Below, piece by piece: positions 25,473-32,977 of a stretch of DNA of 64,000 nucleotides. The DNA lies in contig NZ_JPOC01000028.1 in NCBI RefSeq assembly GCF_000738775.1, positions 62,001-126,000 of the forward strand, read 5' to 3'. Position numbers and translations under genes: made by a program. The DNA is from Prescottella defluvii (GTDB lineage Bacteria; Actinomycetota; Actinomycetes; Mycobacteriales; Mycobacteriaceae). Positions within the stretch are counted from its first letter, which is position 1, and every line of letters begins with the position of its first letter. Below the pieces are notes generated by a model. That model did no database searches. It saw only the letters and a list, made by a program, of their open reading frames with translations, and was not told the origin of the DNA.

Positions 25473-26908
25473 ACCGGCTCCGGGATCTGTACGCTGCCAT
25501 CGCCGCCGCCCCCGAGGGCCCGTCGACAATCGCGGCCTTCGATCTGGACGGCACCCTCATCACCGGCTACTCGGCCACCGTGGTGTACCGGGATCGACTG
25601 CGCCGCTTCGACATCAGCATCGCCGAACTGCTGCGGACCACCGGCGCGGCGTTCGACACCCAGTTCCGCGGCGCCGACGTGGGCCGGCTGATGGAGATCG
25701 CGATCACCGGCCTCGCCGGTCGACGCGAGGACGAACTGCGGGAATGGAGTCAGCGGCTGTTCCGGCAGGAGATCGCCGCGATGATCTATCCCGATGTCCG
25801 ACGACTGCTCGACGCGCACCGCCGGGCGGGACACCGGATCGTGATGGCGACGTCGGCGACGACGTACCAGGCGCAGTTCGTGGCGGAGGACCTCGGGATC
25901 GACGACGTGCTGTGCAGTCGGCCGGAGGTGGTCGACGGCATGCTGACCGGCGCGCTCACCGGCCCCGCGTTGTGGGGTCCGGCGAAGGCGAAGGCGTTGC
26001 GGGACTTCGCGGCCGAGGTGAGGGCACCGCTGTCGGAGGCGTTCGCCTACTCCAACGGCGTCGAGGACGTCCCGATGCTCGATTCGGTGGGACGCCCGGT
26101 GGCGCTGAACCCGGATCGCAAGCTGGCTGGGATCGCGCGGGCCGAGGGGTGGCTGTCGGTGAATCTGTCGCGGCCGGAGCGGGGTGCGACGCCGATCGCG
26201 ACGGCCCGCACCGGTGTCGCGCTGAGTGCGTTGACGGCGGGCACGGTGGCGGCAGTGGCGGCGGGGGTCGTGACGGGAAATCGGCGGACCGCGGCGAACC
26301 TGGTGGGGACGTTCGGTCCGGGTCTGGCGTTGTCGATCTGCGGGATCGACGTGCAGATCACCGGCGAGGACAACGCGTGGACGAACCGTCCGGCGGTCTT
26401 CATGTTCAATCACCAGAGCTCGTTGGACATGCTGCTGATCGCCAAGGTAATCCGGCGGGATGTGACGGGGGTGGCGAAGAAGGAGGCGGCGCACGATCCG
26501 CGGTTCGCGGCGGTGGGAACACTGCTCGATGTCGCGTACGTGGACCGGACGGACAGCGCGCAGGCGCGGGCCGCCCTGGCGCCGGCGGTCGATAAACTGA
26601 AGAACGGCACGTCGATTGCGATCGCCCCGGAGGGCACCCGCTCCCCCACCCCGCGTCTGGGCCGGTTCAAGAAGGGCGGCTTCCACCTGGCGATGCAGGC
26701 GCAGGTGCCGATCGTGCCGATCGTCATCCACAACGCCGGGGATCTGATGTGGCGCAACTCGTTCGTCGCCCACCCGGGCACCGTCTACGTCGACGTGCTG
26801 GAACCGGTCGACACGAAGGACTGGAACGTCGACGACCTCGACCGGCACATCTCGGATGTCCGGGACCGGTTCGACGAGATCCTCCGGGCGGGGCCGGTCA
26901 AGGCCTGA
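25469..26908 (+). CDS. plsC: HAD-IB hydrolase fused to 1-acylglycerol-3-phosphate acyltransferase (PlsC)
   Basis: 479 aa fusion. Residues 20-220 are a HAD-IB phosphatase (AAFDLDGTL with D25/D27; MATSATTYQ; NGVEDVPML). After a hydrophobic segment (residues about 250-275) the acyltransferase domain follows: NHQSSLD (H315, D320), VAKKEAAHDPRFAAVG, APEGTRSPTP (about 388) and VPIVPIVIHN. It can acylate lysophosphatidate at sn-2, and the phosphatase half might dephosphorylate a lipid or related substrate. Third gene of the operon; a hairpin follows. Confidence 0.93.
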   Translation: MNRLRDLYAAIAAAPEGPSTIAAFDLDGTLITGYSATVVYRDRLRRFDISIAELLRTTGAAFDTQFRGADVGRLMEIAITGLAGRREDELREWSQRLFRQEIAAMIYPDVRRLLDAHRRAGHRIVMATSATTYQAQFVAEDLGIDDVLCSRPEVVDGMLTGALTGPALWGPAKAKALRDFAAEVRAPLSEAFAYSNGVEDVPMLDSVGRPVALNPDRKLAGIARAEGWLSVNLSRPERGATPIATARTGVALSALTAGTVAAVAAGVVTGNRRTAANLVGTFGPGLALSICGIDVQITGEDNAWTNRPAVFMFNHQSSLDMLLIAKVIRRDVTGVAKKEAAHDPRFAAVGTLLDVAYVDRTDSAQARAALAPAVDKLKNGTSIAIAPEGTRSPTPRLGRFKKGGFHLAMQAQVPIVPIVIHNAGDLMWRNSFVAHPGTVYVDVLEPVDTKDWNVDDLDRHISDVRDRFDEILRAGPVKA

Positions 26909-26946
26909 GCGGGACTTCGCCGACGGCTCGGAGTCTCGTACCGGCG

Positions 26947-26975
26947 GACCGGCCTGCCTGCGGGACAGGCCGGTC
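26947..26975. terminator. Hairpin terminator between convergent operons
   Basis: GACCGGCCTG, 9-nt loop, CAGGCCGGTC: a perfect 10-bp stem 39 bp after the plsC stop and 13 bp before the end of the minus-strand PPE-like gene. No long T-run, as usual in high-G+C actinobacteria. Probably works in both directions. Confidence 0.75.
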
Positions 26976-26987
26976 GCGGCCGGACGG

Positions 26988-28442
26988 TCAGTTCCCCCCG
27001 ATGACCGGGGGTGCGGCCAGTGGGAGATTACCGATCAGTTCGCTGCCGTTGTCGACGTTGACCAGGTAGCCGGGGGTCTTGTGTTCGGATTCGTCCTCGC
27101 CGCGCCCGCGTGCACCGGCGCCGGGCATCATGCCGGCGCCCGCCATTCCCGATCGGGCTGACGCCGCACCTGATCCCGGCGTTCCGGCGGTCGTTCCGGC
27201 TCCACCGGCGGCGCCCGATCCTGCGCCGGAACCGTTTCCGCTGCTGAGGATTCCGCCGCCTCCGTAGCCTCCGAAGGCGCCCGCGCCCGATCCGCCACTG
27301 CCGCCGGAGCCCAGCCCCCCGGCCCCGGCGGAGTAGCCGCCGATTCCCGAGCCGGACGGTCCGACGCCGGACTGGCCGAGCCTGGTGCCGTCGATGCCGG
27401 ACGCGGCCGCCGGCGCGGTCCAGGCCGACGCCGGTGCGGTGAGGGCGTCGGTCTGGTTGGGGTTCACGGCGTACTGGCCGTTCGCGCCGGGTTGGGCGCC
27501 GGCGGCCATGGGGTCGAAGGCGTCGGCTCCGGGAGCCGCCCCGGAACCCGGTGCCCCACCGGGAATCGGTGCACCGGGTGTGGACGTCGGCATGTTCGGG
27601 GATCCCGAGTTCGGTCCCGCGAAGGGCGCGTACGGGTTCGGTGCACCGATACCGGGTGCGCCAACGCCGGATCGGCTCCAGTCGAGCTCTGGGTCGGCGA
27701 CGCGGGGAGGTTCGGGGAGTTTCGGCACTCTGGTGTCGGACTGCTGCATGACGGGTGTGTAGACGGTGCGCATGATCTCGATCGCCTGCTGGTGCGCCTC
27801 GTCCCGCTCGTGGAGGACCAACTTGAGGAATCCGACGGTCGGCAGCAGTTGGTCCACGGCGCGGTCGAAGATCCCGCGCTCGGCGACCGGAGGCAGGGTG
27901 GCCTTCACCTGGTCGACGGCGGTTGCGGCTTCGGCGATCTTGGTTCCGATCAGGGTTCCGGCCTCCGCAAGCTTCCCCGACTCTGTGGCGTATCTACCGG
28001 TTGCCGCGACGGCGGAGTCCTTCGCGATGCCTTCCCACTTGCCGGCGGTCTCGTGGGTGATGAAGTCACGGAAGTCGTTGAGTGCCTGCGTGAGCGACTC
28101 GCCGATCTTCTTCCAACCTTCGGCACTCGCTCGGAGGGATCCACCGTTCATCGAGTCGACAGCGGCCTTGATGTCCTCGTGCGACATCGCCTCGAACGCT
28201 TCCGGTGACCCTAGTGACGGGGCGTCGAACTCGCCGTCGAAGCGATCGTAGAGGGGTGCCCTTTCCCGGTACAGCGTCTCACGCGAAGCATTGCCGGCGG
28301 CCTGCTCGTCGCGCACGCGGGCGCTCTCGTCCAGGTCGTAGCCGGTGACGAGATCCCACGCCTTGTTCGCCGGATCCTTGACGAACTCGGCAGCATCCCG
28401 ACGCATGCTGTCGACGATCTCGCTGAAACTCGGCAGTCCCAT
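26988..28442 (-). CDS. PPE/ESX-like protein with Gly/Ala-rich C-terminal half
   Basis: 484 aa. Residues about 1-230 are helical with an all-alpha hairpin pattern (MSHEDIKAAVDSMNGGSLRA; GWKKIGESLTQALNDFRDF; WEGIAKDSAVAATGRYA) resembling WXG100/PPE-like type VII substrates, including a GW and KWEG. Residues 235-440 are a Pro/Gly/Ser/Ala low-complexity region. The C-terminus is a conserved-looking short block (TPGYLVNVDNGSELIGNL). No signal peptide. Last gene after two lipoprotein/small-helical-protein pairs, so secretion with them is inferred. Not a classical PPE family member by sequence. Confidence 0.7.
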   Translation of the reverse strand: MGLPSFSEIVDSMRRDAAEFVKDPANKAWDLVTGYDLDESARVRDEQAAGNASRETLYRERAPLYDRFDGEFDAPSLGSPEAFEAMSHEDIKAAVDSMNGGSLRASAEGWKKIGESLTQALNDFRDFITHETAGKWEGIAKDSAVAATGRYATESGKLAEAGTLIGTKIAEAATAVDQVKATLPPVAERGIFDRAVDQLLPTVGFLKLVLHERDEAHQQAIEIMRTVYTPVMQQSDTRVPKLPEPPRVADPELDWSRSGVGAPGIGAPNPYAPFAGPNSGSPNMPTSTPGAPIPGGAPGSGAAPGADAFDPMAAGAQPGANGQYAVNPNQTDALTAPASAWTAPAAASGIDGTRLGQSGVGPSGSGIGGYSAGAGGLGSGGSGGSGAGAFGGYGGGGILSSGNGSGAGSGAAGGAGTTAGTPGSGAASARSGMAGAGMMPGAGARGRGEDESEHKTPGYLVNVDNGSELIGNLPLAAPPVIGGN

Positions 28443-28527
28443 CTTCGTCCCCCTTGTTACTTTTCTCGGCCAACCACACGCGAAATCCGGGGCCGCGACA
28501 TCCCCTGAGTACCACGGCCCAGAATCA

Positions 28528-28905
28528 TCAGTTGATCTTCGACCCGACAGTTTTCAGAGCAGCCACATTCGCGTCCTCCGCTGCGGCGTAGCGGGATTCA
28601 ATGGTGAGGAAGACGTCGCGCATCTGCTCGACCTCTGCGATGTGGTCCGCAAGCGCCTGGTCCAGCGAATATTCGCCCCCTGCGGCCTTTCTTTCGAACT
28701 TCGCCGTGAGCGCGATACCCGATGGAAGTAGGTCCCCGAACCCTTCCAGTTTGGCCAGGTCCTGCGTTTCCAAACGCATGCTCTTCAATCGGGAGATGAG
28801 ATCGCCACAACGATCTGCACACCTCTGGGCTACGCCCCGATGAAGAACGAGGTCACCAGAAGCGGCCGCCTCGCCCAGATTCCGCCATCCGGCCAGTTCA
28901 GACAT
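28528..28905 (-). CDS. Small helical ESX-like protein, module copy 1
   Basis: 125 aa from ATG 28905 (AGGTGGGGG upstream). Conserved core shared with 29553-29930 and 44986-45354: RCADRCGDLI, GFGDLLPSG, then ALADHIAEVEQMRDVF and the YAAAEDAN end. Predicted as two long helices, like WXG100 proteins, though no strict WxG is present. Two cysteines 4 residues apart in the first helix are conserved in all three paralogues. It follows the DUF3558 lipoprotein gene by 21 bp and precedes the PPE-like gene. Confidence 0.72.
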   Translation of the reverse strand: MSELAGWRNLGEAAASGDLVLHRGVAQRCADRCGDLISRLKSMRLETQDLAKLEGFGDLLPSGIALTAKFERKAAGGEYSLDQALADHIAEVEQMRDVFLTIESRYAAAEDANVAALKTVGSKIN

Positions 28906-28926
28906 GAGTCCCCCACCTATCAATGG

Positions 28927-29457
28927 TCATCCAGGTATGAATTGAGCAAGACGCCCCGCTCGCTCAACCGCTACCACGCACGGATTATCGAGAACGGGAT
29001 CGACGCCGAGGTTCGCGATCGAAATAAGCACGACCCCGCCGCCAGATGCCATCGCAACATCGCAGTTGCGCCGATCACGATCCGCACTCTCCCGGTATGT
29101 GAAGCCCTGACGACCCCCGACTTCCACCGGCATGAACTCGGTGTTTCGCTGGTTCTGACGAACATCGTCAAGAGTAAATTTCGTAGCGAAAACGCTCAGG
29201 GCTGGCACTTCGCCAGCACCCTGCCACTTACAGATCTTCCATCCGGGCTGTTTGACGCCGACGATGTCGGGCGATTCGGTCGCTGGGTCCAGTCCAAGCT
29301 CCACCAAGACCTGATCAGGAATGTCATCGCACGGGCTGAACACAGGCTCCCCCGCCGCAACGCCATCGGGATCTGCCTCCCCTGACACTGTTCCCGAACC
29401 ACACCCCGCCAACAGCAGACCGGCACCGATCAACCCAACCGCCGCAGCCAAGCGCAC
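28927..29457 (-). CDS. DUF3558-family lipoprotein, module copy 1
   Basis: 176 aa, GTG 29457. Signal peptide with lipobox LLLAGC (lipidated C19). Mature part has the family block GEPVFSPCDDIPDQVL, a GWKICKW segment, and four to five further cysteines or conserved pairs. DUF3558 proteins are cell-envelope lipoproteins of mycolic-acid actinobacteria with no known biochemical role. It sits just upstream of the small helical protein; a shared upstream motif lies at 29484-29504. Confidence 0.88.
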   Translation of the reverse strand: MRLAAAVGLIGAGLLLAGCGSGTVSGEADPDGVAAGEPVFSPCDDIPDQVLVELGLDPATESPDIVGVKQPGWKICKWQGAGEVPALSVFATKFTLDDVRQNQRNTEFMPVEVGGRQGFTYRESADRDRRNCDVAMASGGGVVLISIANLGVDPVLDNPCVVAVERAGRLAQFIPG

Positions 29458-29483
29458 CCGGCACCCCCTTCATCCCAAACCCG

Positions 29484-29504
29484 TTCCACCCTAGACAGAC
29501 GCAC
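29484..29504 (-). promoter_or_regulatory. Shared upstream element of DUF3558 modules (copy 1)
   Basis: On the minus strand: GTGCGTCTGTCTAGGGTGGAA. The same element occurs before the lipoprotein genes at 30473 and, less exactly, at 45896, each with the TAGGGT-like hexamer 26-31 bp before the start codon. TAGGGT fits an actinobacterial -10 box (TAnnnT); the GTGCGTC part may be an extended -10 or operator. Confidence 0.6.
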
Positions 29505-29552
29505 AACGCTTGGGTTCGGTTCCATCGCGACGGCAATTCCATCCGAATGCGG

Positions 29553-29930
29553 TCAGAAACCGCCACCCACGGCGGTCACAGCCTGCTGATTCGCGTCCTC
29601 GGATGCTTGGTACTGCGCGCCGATCTTCAGGAACAGATCGCGCATCTGCTCGACCTCAGCGATGTGGTCGGCAAGCGCCTGATCCAGCGAGTAGTCACCA
29701 CCGGATGCCTTACGCCCGAACTTCGCGGCGAGCGCAACACCCGACGGAAGCCGATCACCGAAGCCGTCAACTGAGCTCAAACTGCGACCCTTTAACTGCA
29801 CGTCCTTCAGTTGCTCGATGAGCTGGCCGCACCGGTCTGCACACCTTCGAGCGGTGTCTCCGTCGAAGAACAGCTCTCCCGCGGCGACCGAGGAACTCAG
29901 CTGACTCCAACTCATGTCCGAACTGTTCAC
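29553..29930 (-). CDS. Small helical ESX-like protein, module copy 2
   Basis: 125 aa from GTG 29930; ATG 29915 is an alternative. It is very similar to the copy at 28528-28905: RRCADRCGQLIEQL, GFGDRLPSGVALAAKFGRKA, ALADHIAEVEQMRDLF, YQASEDANQQAV. The similarity extends to the DNA around 29640-29700 versus 28620-28680, showing a fairly recent duplication. Function unknown; presumed partner of the adjacent lipoprotein. Confidence 0.72.
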   Translation of the reverse strand: MNSSDMSWSQLSSSVAAGELFFDGDTARRCADRCGQLIEQLKDVQLKGRSLSSVDGFGDRLPSGVALAAKFGRKASGGDYSLDQALADHIAEVEQMRDLFLKIGAQYQASEDANQQAVTAVGGGF

Positions 29931-29948
29931 TGATCTACCCTTCTACAA

Positions 29949-30473
29949 CTACGCCGGGATGTACCCGATCAGTTCACGGATCGTGCGTTCGGCAACAAGA
30001 CAGGGATCCTCAGTTACCTGATCGACGCCCAAGTATGCGAGAGATATCAGAACGGCACCATCTGCCGAACCGACTGCCACGCTGCAACTTCTGCGGTCGA
30101 GGTCGACGACCTCGCGGTAGGAAATCGCTTCTCGGCCACTGACTTCAAGAGAGCTGAACTCGGTGTACTTCGAGTTGGAACGCACATCGTCCAACGTGTG
30201 GGTAGTTGAGAAGACCGTGAGATACGGACCCGACCCACGCCAATCGCAAATATTCCACCCCGGTTGCTTTACCCCGTAGATATCTCGTGACTCCGTCGCT
30301 GGGTCCATGCCTACCGCCCGCAACGCATCATCCGGAATGTCATCGCACGGGCTGAAGACCGGTTCCCCTGCGGCAACGCCTTCGGGATCAGCCTCCCCAG
30401 ACACAGCCCCCGAAGCACACCCCGCCAACAGCAGCCCCGCACCGATCAGCCCTACGACAATCGTCGTACGCAC
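29949..30473 (-). CDS. DUF3558-family lipoprotein, module copy 2
   Basis: 174 aa, GTG 30473. Signal peptide and lipobox LLLAGC; mature sequence SGEADPEGVAAGEPVFSPCD, then DIPDDALRAVG and a GWNICDW segment, closely paralogous to copy 1 (first 45 residues nearly identical) but diverging towards the C-terminus. First gene of the five-gene run that ends with the PPE-like protein; 18 bp upstream of the small helical protein. Confidence 0.88.
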   Translation of the reverse strand: MRTTIVVGLIGAGLLLAGCASGAVSGEADPEGVAAGEPVFSPCDDIPDDALRAVGMDPATESRDIYGVKQPGWNICDWRGSGPYLTVFSTTHTLDDVRSNSKYTEFSSLEVSGREAISYREVVDLDRRSCSVAVGSADGAVLISLAYLGVDQVTEDPCLVAERTIRELIGYIPA

Positions 30474-30496
30474 CCGAACCCCCTCGTCTCAGACCC

Positions 30497-30518
30497 GTCC
30501 CACCCTAAACAGACGCAC
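30497..30518 (-). promoter_or_regulatory. Shared upstream element of DUF3558 modules (copy 2)
   Basis: On the minus strand: GTGCGTCTGTTTAGGGTGGG, differing at one base from the core of the element at 29484-29504 and set at nearly the same distance (about 30 bp) from the lipoprotein start at 30473. Probable promoter, TAGGGT as -10. Confidence 0.6.
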
Positions 30519-30760
30519 GGGATTCGCCTTCGGTTCCGGCTCGATCAGAACTGCCGCGCTCCGCCGCCGGCACCTACTCAGGCCAGTATCCGCTGGTGCG
30601 CCGGGCGTTCAGCCCTTCCACACGGCGGGCTCACACTCGATCACCACAGGCAACCCGCCTATCAGGGCCTCGATCAGTTAGCCTTCGGTCGCGCCGAGTC
30701 GCCGATCAACCGCTGACACGGACCCACAACGGTTCACACGCCGTCACTGCGGCATCCCCG

Positions 30761-31387
30761 TCACCGCATCACCGGCAGCACCTGATCGCTCGACCGCCCC
30801 GATGCCGCCTCGATGAACGCCCGCGGTTCCGGGACCGCCGCCAGCACGTCGCGGGTGCGCTCGAGCGCCGCCGTCTCCGGTGCCGGACCACCGATCGCGT
30901 CGACGACGTCGAGCAGATGCACGGTCGCCTCGAGGATCGCCATGTCCATGAAGGCGCCCAGCGTCACCAAACCCAGGATGGGGTGCGCGATGACGGAATC
31001 GCGGGTGAGTCCGGTCAGCTGCTCGAACGCGACGGGCAATTCGACGTCGAACCGCTCGATCAGCGTCTCCCGCTGAACATCGGCGGCAAGGTCACGGACC
31101 ATCTCGGCAAGTTGTTCGTGCATCGGTTCCGAAATGGCGGAGCCGGCGTTGTAGATGCGGAGCATCTGGGCAGCACTGGTCACCTCCGCGACACCGTCGG
31201 CTGCAGGACCGGCGAGCATCGCGATCATGACGTCGGGCGTGACGTGAACATAGAGGTCGCGGACGGTCCAGCCCGGCAGTCGCGTCTCGGTCAGCCACTG
31301 CTCGTCGGACAGTTCCGCAGCGCGTTTCGCCCACGCCCGCCACAGCCTGATCAGCAGATTCCGGTCCTCATCGAAGCTCGCTGCCAC
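30761..31387 (-). CDS. TIGR03083/MDMPI N-terminal-like protein
   Basis: 208 aa from GTG 31387, chosen because GAGGGGGAGCGCG precedes it and the longer frame upstream is low-complexity. The motif [20 protein letters not shown] matches the mycothiol-dependent maleylpyruvate isomerase N-terminal fold (second MDMPI-like protein in the window; compare 17830-18651). A second-half histidine is seen in AILEATVHLLDVVDA. Substrate unknown. Divergent from the FAD oxidase gene. Confidence 0.8.
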   Translation of the reverse strand: MAASFDEDRNLLIRLWRAWAKRAAELSDEQWLTETRLPGWTVRDLYVHVTPDVMIAMLAGPAADGVAEVTSAAQMLRIYNAGSAISEPMHEQLAEMVRDLAADVQRETLIERFDVELPVAFEQLTGLTRDSVIAHPILGLVTLGAFMDMAILEATVHLLDVVDAIGGPAPETAALERTRDVLAAVPEPRAFIEAASGRSSDQVLPVMR

Positions 31388-31484
31388 CGCGCTCCCCCTC
31401 GGTCCGATTTCGTCGACGGATCCGACGCTATCGGCCCCGCTTCGCCTCCGGTCGAAAACCGGGCGTCCGGGGGATGATGGATTC

Positions 31485-32864
31485 ATGACGACGGTCGACC
31501 CTGCTGTGCTGGACGAACTCATCGACGCGCTGCCCGACGGTTCGGTGCTCACCGATCCGGACCTCATCGCGGGCTATCGTCAGGACTGGGCCGCCGACCC
31601 CAACGCCGGCATGCCGATCGCCGTGGTCCGCGCGACCTGCACCGAGGACGTGCAGGCGGTACTGCGGTGGGCGTCCGCGCATCACGTGCCGGTGGTGCCG
31701 CGCGGTGCCGGGTCCGGGTTGTCGGGCGGGTCGAGCGCCGTCGACCACGGCATCGTCCTGACGACCGAACGGATGCGCGAGATCACCGTCGACCCCGTCA
31801 CCCGCGTTGCCGTCACCCAACCCGGACTGCTCAACGCCGAGGTCAAACAGGCCGCCGCCGAGCACGGGCTGTGGTACCCGCCGGATCCGTCGTCGTTCGA
31901 GATCTGTTCGATCGGCGGCAACGCCGCCACCAACGCGGGCGGACTCTGCTGCGTCAAGTACGGCGTGACCACCGACTACGTCCTCGGCATGCAGGTGGTG
32001 CTCGCCGACGGCACCGCCGTCCGGCTGGGCGGCCCACTGCTCAAGGACGTCGCCGGGCTGTCGTTGACCAAACTGTTCGTCGGCAGCGAGGGCACACTCG
32101 GCATCATCACCGAACTGACGCTGCGGCTCATTCCGGCACAACCGCCCGCGTCGACGGTGGTCGCGTCGTTCCCGTCGGTGGAGTCGGCCGCCGACGCCGT
32201 CCTCGCGATCACCCGCGAGATCCGGCCGGCGATGCTCGAGTTCATGGACCACGCCAGCATCAACGCCGTCGAGGACGCGGTCCGCATGGGCCTGGACCGC
32301 AATGCCCGCGCGCTCCTGCTGGCGCAGTCCGACGCCCCCGGCGCCGCCGGAGCACAGGAGATCGCAACGATCGTCGCCGCCTGCGAGAAGCACGGCGCCA
32401 CCGAAGTGTTCGCCACCGACGACCCCGCCGAAGGCGAGGCCTTCACCGCCGCGCGACGATCCGTCTTCCCCGCTGTGCAGGCGATGGGCAGTCTCCTACT
32501 CGAGGACGTCGGCGTGCCGATGCAGCAACTCCCCGCGCTCATCACCGGGGTCGAGGCCATCGCGGAGGACTGCGACGTCCTGATCTGCACCGTCGCCCAC
32601 GCCGGCGACGGCAACACCCATCCCCTGATCGTCTTCGACCCCACCGACCCCGACATGACCGACCGCGCCCACACGGCCTTCGCCCGCGTCATGGAACTGG
32701 CAATCGCATTGGGCGGCACCATCTCCGGCGAACACGGCGTCGGACGCCTCAAGCGGGACTGGCTGCCCGGCCAGCTCGGCGAGGACGTCATGGAGCTGAA
32801 TCGGAGGGTCAAGACCGCACTCGATCCGCTGGGGATCCTCAATCCCGGTGCAGTGTTGTCCTGA
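31485..32864 (+). CDS. FAD-linked oxidase (GlcD/D-lactate dehydrogenase type)
   Basis: 459 aa. FAD-binding domain (PCMH fold): VVPRGAGSGLSGGSSAVDHG, then CSIGGNAATNAGGLCCVKYG with GSEGTLGIITELTLRLIP. C-terminal FAD-oxidase domain ends HAGDGNTHPLIVFD and GEHGVGRLKRDWL (conserved His and metal-site residues). Oxidises a 2-hydroxy acid such as glycolate or D-lactate and passes electrons to the respiratory chain; the substrate is not decidable from sequence. Last backbone gene before the accessory island. Confidence 0.93.
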   Translation: MTTVDPAVLDELIDALPDGSVLTDPDLIAGYRQDWAADPNAGMPIAVVRATCTEDVQAVLRWASAHHVPVVPRGAGSGLSGGSSAVDHGIVLTTERMREITVDPVTRVAVTQPGLLNAEVKQAAAEHGLWYPPDPSSFEICSIGGNAATNAGGLCCVKYGVTTDYVLGMQVVLADGTAVRLGGPLLKDVAGLSLTKLFVGSEGTLGIITELTLRLIPAQPPASTVVASFPSVESAADAVLAITREIRPAMLEFMDHASINAVEDAVRMGLDRNARALLLAQSDAPGAAGAQEIATIVAACEKHGATEVFATDDPAEGEAFTAARRSVFPAVQAMGSLLLEDVGVPMQQLPALITGVEAIAEDCDVLICTVAHAGDGNTHPLIVFDPTDPDMTDRAHTAFARVMELAIALGGTISGEHGVGRLKRDWLPGQLGEDVMELNRRVKTALDPLGILNPGAVLS

Positions 32865-32912
32865 TCTGACGTCGCGCAAAGACCCGTGCAGCAGTCCCCT
32901 ACACTTCGACCG

Positions 32913-32942
32913 AAGTTGCGGAACCAGTTCTCAACGCAACTT
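32913..32942. repeat. Inverted repeat at island edge
   Basis: AAGTTGCG, 14 nt, CGCAACTT: a perfect 8-bp inverted repeat in the 113-bp gap between the FAD oxidase and the A+T-rich ATPase gene. It could be an operator, the terminator of the oxidase gene or a feature of the island junction. Confidence 0.55.
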
Positions 32943-32977
32943 GGGGACGGACGCCGCGCGAGCCCGATACGAGATCA

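Noticed and set aside
22617-25529. 970-aa open frame on the minus strand
   Set aside because: Antisense to plsB and its neighbours; His/Arg/Gln-rich with no domain.
28840-29385. Plus-strand frame opposite the DUF3558 lipoprotein
   Set aside because: The lipoprotein frame has signal peptide, lipobox and two paralogues; the plus-strand frame has none.
32865-32977. tRNA or integrase attachment site at the left island edge
   Set aside because: No cloverleaf or anticodon arm is visible, no integrase gene is present, and I found no matching direct repeat near 44215-44370.
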